From Streptomyces griseoviridis (lineage in GTDB: Bacteria; Actinomycetota; Actinomycetes; Streptomycetales; Streptomycetaceae): 64,000 bases of DNA. This document shows positions 60,904 to 64,000 of this stretch, piece after piece. Numbering within the stretch: position 1 is the first letter of the stretch; each line of letters opens with the position of its first letter. The stretch spans positions 1 to 64,000 of the forward strand of contig BMSM01000012.1 in NCBI GenBank assembly GCA_014649155.1, given 5' to 3'. Below the pieces are notes generated by a model that had not been told where the DNA came from, did not search any database, and was given only the letters and a program-made list of their open reading frames with translations. Position numbers and translations under genes: made by a program.

Positions 60904-62433
60904 ATGACAGCAGATTCGTCGCCGGCTCCGGTGCCCGCCGCCACCGGAACCGTCACCACGGCCGTGCCCGCCCGCCTGGACCGGCTGCCCTGGTCACGCT
61001 GGCACTGGATGATCGTGATCGGCCTCGGCACCGTCTGGATCCTGGACGGTCTGGAAGTCACCATCGTCGGCAACGTGGCCGGCCGCATCGCCGAGGACGG
61101 CAGCGGCCTGGACATCAGCGCCGCGCAGGTCACCGGTCTGGCCGCCGCCCTGTACGTGGCGGGCGCCTGCGCCGGTGCCCTGTTCTTCGGCTGGCTGACC
61201 GACCGCCACGGCCGCAAGAAGCTCTTCATGGCGACCCTGGTGGTCTACCTCGCGGCGACCGCGCTGACCGCCCTGTCCTTCGAGTCCTGGTGGTTCTTCC
61301 TCTTCCGGTTCCTCACCGGATTCGGCATCGGCGGCGAGTACGCGGCGATCAACTCCGCGATCGACGAGCTGATCCCGTCGAAGTTCCGCGGCCGGGTCGA
61401 CCTCATCATCAACGGCAGCTACTGGCTCGGCGCGATCGGCGGCTCGCTGCTGTCCATCGTCATGCTGAACACCGACATCTTCCCCATGGAGTGGGGCTGG
61501 CGGCTCAGCTTCGCCCTCGGCGTCGTCCTGGGCCTGGTGATCCTGCTGGTCAGGCGGCACGTCCCGGAGAGCCCGCGCTGGCAGTTCATCCACGGGTACG
61601 GCGATGAGGCCGAGGGCCTGGTCTCCTCCGTCGAGCGGGAGATCGAGCGGGAGAAGGGCGGGAAGCTGCCGCCGCCGGCCGGTGAGATCACCATCCACCA
61701 GCGCAAGAGCATCGGCTTCGGCCTGATCGCGAAGACCGTCTTCGGCAAGTACCCGCGCCGCGCGGTCCTGGGCCTCTCCCTCTTCATCGGGCAGGCGTTC
61801 CTCTACAACGCCATCACCTTCGGCTTCGGCACGATCCTCATCACCTTCTTCGACGTGCCGACCGGCCGCACCGGCTACTACTTCGCCGTCATCGCCGCGG
61901 GCAACTTCCTCGGCCCGCTGCTCCTCGGCAAGCTGTTCGACACGGTCGGCCGGCGGATCATGATCTCGTCGACGTACCTGCTGTCGGGTGTGCTGCTGTT
62001 CGGCACGGCCTGGCTCTTCGACCGGGGTTCGCTGACGGCGACGACGATGACGGCGTGCTGGTGCGTGGTCCTCTTCTTCGCCTCGGCCGGCGCGTCCAGC
62101 GCGTACCTGACCGTCTCCGAGGTCTTCCCGATGGAGACCCGCGCGATGGCCATCGCCTTCTTCTACGCCCTCGGCACCGCCGCGGGCGGCATCAGCGGCC
62201 CGCTGCTCTTCGCCGACCTCACGGAGTCCGGCGTGGTCGGCGACACGGTGTTCGCCTTCCAGATCGGCGCCGGGCTGATGTGCGCGGCGGGCATCGTCGC
62301 GGCGTTCCTCGCGGTCAAGGCGGAGCGGCGCTCGCTGGAGGACATCGCGGAGCCGCTGTCGGCGGCGGGGGCGGGGACGTCGGGCGGGGCGCCCGGCGGG
62401 ACGCCGAAGACGCCGGGGGCGGCTCCGGCGTAG
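60904..62433 (+). CDS. MFS transporter, sugar-porter-like
   Basis: This 509-residue, 12-helix major facilitator contains the signature GWLTDRHGRKKLFM after helix 2, RFLTGFGIGGEYAAINSAID in helix 4/5, PESPRW in the central loop and GKLFDTVGRRIMI in the second half. These features fit the metabolite:H+ symporter/sugar porter branch. A Ser/Ala/Pro-rich cytoplasmic start and a Gly/Ala tail flank the core. GGAGAGGGAG precedes the ATG. Substrate unknown. Confidence 0.88.
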   Translation: MTADSSPAPVPAATGTVTTAVPARLDRLPWSRWHWMIVIGLGTVWILDGLEVTIVGNVAGRIAEDGSGLDISAAQVTGLAAALYVAGACAGALFFGWLTDRHGRKKLFMATLVVYLAATALTALSFESWWFFLFRFLTGFGIGGEYAAINSAIDELIPSKFRGRVDLIINGSYWLGAIGGSLLSIVMLNTDIFPMEWGWRLSFALGVVLGLVILLVRRHVPESPRWQFIHGYGDEAEGLVSSVEREIEREKGGKLPPPAGEITIHQRKSIGFGLIAKTVFGKYPRRAVLGLSLFIGQAFLYNAITFGFGTILITFFDVPTGRTGYYFAVIAAGNFLGPLLLGKLFDTVGRRIMISSTYLLSGVLLFGTAWLFDRGSLTATTMTACWCVVLFFASAGASSAYLTVSEVFPMETRAMAIAFFYALGTAAGGISGPLLFADLTESGVVGDTVFAFQIGAGLMCAAGIVAAFLAVKAERRSLEDIAEPLSAAGAGTSGGAPGGTPKTPGAAPA

Positions 62434-62490
62434 GGCGTGCGGAGGGCCGGCCCGGCGCGGAGCGCCACAGGGCCGGTCCCCGGTGGGTGG

Positions 62491-62518
62491 AGCCGGTCCC
62501 CGGTGAGCGGGGCCGGCT
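62491..62518. terminator. Possible bidirectional terminator after the MFS gene
   Basis: AGCCGGTCCCC (62491-62501) pairs with GGGGCCGGCT (62509-62518) with one bulged T. GCCGGTCCCCGGTG also occurs twice here (about 62472 and 62492). The right arm touches the stop codon of the convergent gene. Confidence 0.5.
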
Positions 62519-62820
62519 CAGCCGCGTCGGTCGGCGACCGCCCAGGACGCCAGCGCGACCGCGCCCGCGACCCCGAGGACGGACGGCCAGGCGCCGACCT
62601 TCCTGGCCAGCGGGTGCGACCCGGCGAACGCCGCGACGTACGCCGCGCCGAGCGCCCCCGCGGCCTTCCCGCCGGCCCGCTGCCGCCACTGCGCCGCCGC
62701 GACCGTGCCGGCGGCGGCCAGCACCACGCCGCCGAGCTGCCGCTTCCTGGTCCAGCGGGCCACGCCGTACCCGCCGACGAGCCCGCCGGCGGCCACCAGC
62801 GCGCTGGGAACCTTCGCCAT
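62518..62820 (-). CDS. Small membrane protein, unknown function
   Basis: This 100-residue protein has about three short hydrophobic segments (VPSALVAAGGLVGGYGVA, LGGVVLAAAGTVAAA, VLGVAGAVALASWAVA) separated by basic turns such as RWTRKRQ. AGGAGG precedes the ATG at 62820. It is divergent from hsp18. No family is recognised. Confidence 0.7.
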   Translation of the reverse strand: MAKVPSALVAAGGLVGGYGVARWTRKRQLGGVVLAAAGTVAAAQWRQRAGGKAAGALGAAYVAAFAGSHPLARKVGAWPSVLGVAGAVALASWAVADRRG

Positions 62821-62928
62821 CGTTGCCTCCTGGGGCAGTAGCCGTGCGTTCGGTGTGCGTCCTGTGGCTGTGTCTGTCCTGCCGAGGCTAGTCCCCACCT
62901 GCGGCCTTCCCCTTACCTGAGCCCAGGC

Positions 62929-62957
62929 TTGTCAACTTTCCTCCGGCGAGCTATATA
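62929..62957 (+). promoter_or_regulatory. Strong promoter of hsp18
   Basis: TTGTCA (62929-62934) and TATATA (62952-62957) are separated by 17 nt, close to the full sigma-70/HrdB consensus and unusually AT-rich for this genome. It lies about 50 nt before the hsp18 start. Tight control by a repressor such as RheA is expected from S. albus hsp18, but no clear operator was identified. Confidence 0.8.
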
Positions 62958-63009
62958 AGAAGGCGTACCGAGGGCATCGCACAGACCCTGTGGAGAGGAG
63001 AGACCTGTG

Positions 63010-63435
63010 ATGCTCATGCGCACCGACCCCTTCCGCGAGTTCGACCGGCTCGCCCAGCAGGTCTTCGGCACCAGCACCGCCCGCCCGTCGGCCATGCCGA
63101 TGGACGCCTACCGGTCCGGGGACGACTTCGTCGTCCACTTCGACCTCCCCGGCATCGACCCCGAGACGATCGAGCTGGACGTGGAGCGCAACGTCCTCAA
63201 CGTCCGGGCCGAGCGCAGGTCCCCCGCCCCCGAGGGCGCCGAGACCGTCGTCGCCGAGCGCCCGACCGGCACGTTCACCCGGCAGCTCTTCCTCGGCGAC
63301 ACCCTCGACACGGACCGCATCGACGCCTCGTACGACGCTGGTGTCCTCACCCTGCGCATCCCGGTCGCCGAGCAGGCCAAGCCGCGTCGCATCCAGATCA
63401 CCGGCGGCGGCGACCGCAAGCAGATCCGCGGCTGA
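63010..63435 (+). CDS. hsp18: Hsp20/alpha-crystallin small heat-shock protein
   Basis: This 141-residue chaperone starts MLMRTDPFREFDRLAQQVFG, as in Streptomyces Hsp18. The alpha-crystallin domain contains FVVHFDLPGIDPETIELDVE, NVLNVRAERR and the C-terminal AGVLTLRIPVAE. The C-terminal tail carries KPRRIQITGG. The ATG at 63010 follows GGAGAGGAGAG; GTG at 63007 is directly in front of it. It holds unfolded proteins during heat stress. Confidence 0.93.
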   Translation: MLMRTDPFREFDRLAQQVFGTSTARPSAMPMDAYRSGDDFVVHFDLPGIDPETIELDVERNVLNVRAERRSPAPEGAETVVAERPTGTFTRQLFLGDTLDTDRIDASYDAGVLTLRIPVAEQAKPRRIQITGGGDRKQIRG

Positions 63436-63845
63436 GCGGTCCGCCGCAGCGTCCCGCGGGTGCCGGGTGCCGGGTGCCGGGTGGCGGGGGCGGGGTGCGG
63501 GGTGCGGGGTACGGGGTTGCCGGGTTCCGGGGTCCGCTCCGGTGGCGGGCACCGGGCGCCACCACCGGTCACCGGTACCGGGTGCCGACGCCCGGCGCCT
63601 GGCGCCCGGCGCCCGCACCCGCACCGCCCCGGCACCGGCCCCGCCCCCGCACCGGCCCCGCCCGTCCCGGCCCGCACACCGGCCCCCCATACCGGCGCCG
63701 CGTGTCAACCGGCACCGGGTGTCAAGCACCGAATACCGGGTATCGAGACCCGGAATCCGAACCCGGATACCGAACGCCAGGCACCGGACCGCGGGACGCG
63801 CCCCTCGCCGCCCGTACCCGTCCGAAACGGAGGAGCAGCCCACAG
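63436..63845. other. G/C-skewed simple-sequence region after hsp18
   Basis: No convincing gene lies in these 410 bases. From 63460 the plus strand carries repeated GGGTGCCGG and GGGGTGCGGGGTGCGGGG runs, then C-rich CCGGCGCC and CCCCGCCCC runs, then repeated ACCGGGTATCGA/ACCCGGATACC-like blocks around 63735-63770. The G-rich part could form G-quadruplexes. GGAGGAG at 63829-63835 is the ribosome binding site of the next frame. Confidence 0.55.
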
Positions 63846-64000
63846 ATGACCGTGACGACGATGCCGAGCACGACCGCGACCCCGCGCCCGGCGGCGACCA
63901 CGACCCCCAAGGCCACCGCGACCGGGACCCCCACCGCGACCGCGGCCCCGAAGGCGACCACGGCCGCGACCCCCAAGGTGACCGCCCCCCGGACCCCCGC
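63846..64000 (+). CDS. Thr/Pro/Ala-rich protein, N-terminal part (partial)
   Basis: A frame opens with ATG at 63846, 10 nt after a strong GGAGGAG, and runs off the right edge. The first 51 residues are almost only Thr, Pro, Ala and Lys (MTVTTMPSTTATPRPAATTT, then PKATATGTP). No domain is visible. The composition and repetitive DNA make it uncertain; it could be a disordered N-terminal extension of a protein whose folded part lies outside the window. Confidence 0.4.
   Translation, partial: MTVTTMPSTTATPRPAATTTPKATATGTPTATAAPKATTAATPKVTAPRTP

Overview
The window is a roughly 72% GC chromosomal segment of a Streptomyces-type actinomycete. The evidence is extreme GC bias at third codon positions, many GTG starts, ATGA/GTGA gene overlaps, an SsgA-like sporulation protein, tandem nagE1/nagE2 PTS permeases with DasR-type operators, and long perfect stem-loops after genes. 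It looks like core chromosome: there is no integrase, transposase, phage gene or CRISPR array. It reads in the same order as the part of the Streptomyces coelicolor chromosome around SCO2950 to SCO2880; that comparison comes from memory.

Layout. (1) 1-3540: end of a malic enzyme gene, nucleoid protein HU, murA, a YqgE/AlgH protein and a DUF3039 protein. (2) 3541-8329: a sugar ABC importer with a family 20 hexosaminidase, probably for chitin-derived hexosamines under DasR. (3) 8619-14181: a three-gene molybdenum-hydroxylase (xanthine dehydrogenase-like) operon with two oddities, a very long disordered N-terminus on the iron-sulfur subunit and loss of the usual catalytic Glu in the molybdenum subunit. 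(4) 14352-20949: a SUKH-like protein, a small membrane protein, tRNA-Cys, an MFS transporter, an SF2 helicase, an IclR regulator and a Lon-like membrane protease. (5) 20956-24668: a complete osmoprotectant (OpuC/ProU type) ABC importer on the minus strand. (6) 24696-29449: an Lrp-type regulator divergent from hppD, a TPR protein and a glycolate-oxidase-like flavoprotein. (7) 29474-35614: ssgG, two RDD membrane proteins and a secreted M6 metalloprotease.

(8) 36094-49566 holds NAD salvage (pncA, pncB), clpS, DUF2017, an amino-acid permease, the sulfur-carrier cysteine pathway (mec, cysO, cysM) with an upstream cysteine-containing leader peptide, a membrane-anchored PemK/MazF-like protein, a metallo-beta-lactamase-fold protein, rph and rdgB. 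The order resembles the M. tuberculosis Rv1330c-Rv1341 cluster, but here the N-acetylglucosamine PTS genes (nagE2, nagE1, nagF) sit inside it. (9) 49622-51592: tRNA-Leu, bcp, DUF3618, a GroES-like protein, and a guanidine-III riboswitch in front of the Gdx/SugE guanidinium exporter. (10) 51603-64000: a class A penicillin-binding protein, an ABC-2 exporter operon, a DUF1707 protein, an SGNH hydrolase, a DUF445 membrane protein, an MFS transporter, hsp18 and the start of a Thr/Pro/Ala-rich reading frame.

Regulation readable from sequence: DasR-like dre sites before the hexosaminidase operon, nagE2 and nagE1/nagF; a guanidine-III aptamer; a cysteine attenuator-type leader peptide; a strong consensus promoter before hsp18; and at least eight genes whose -10 hexamer lies 6-8 nt before the start codon, implying leaderless mRNAs. 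The strongest candidates for undescribed biology are the divergent molybdenum-hydroxylase operon and the leaderless cysteine leader peptide.
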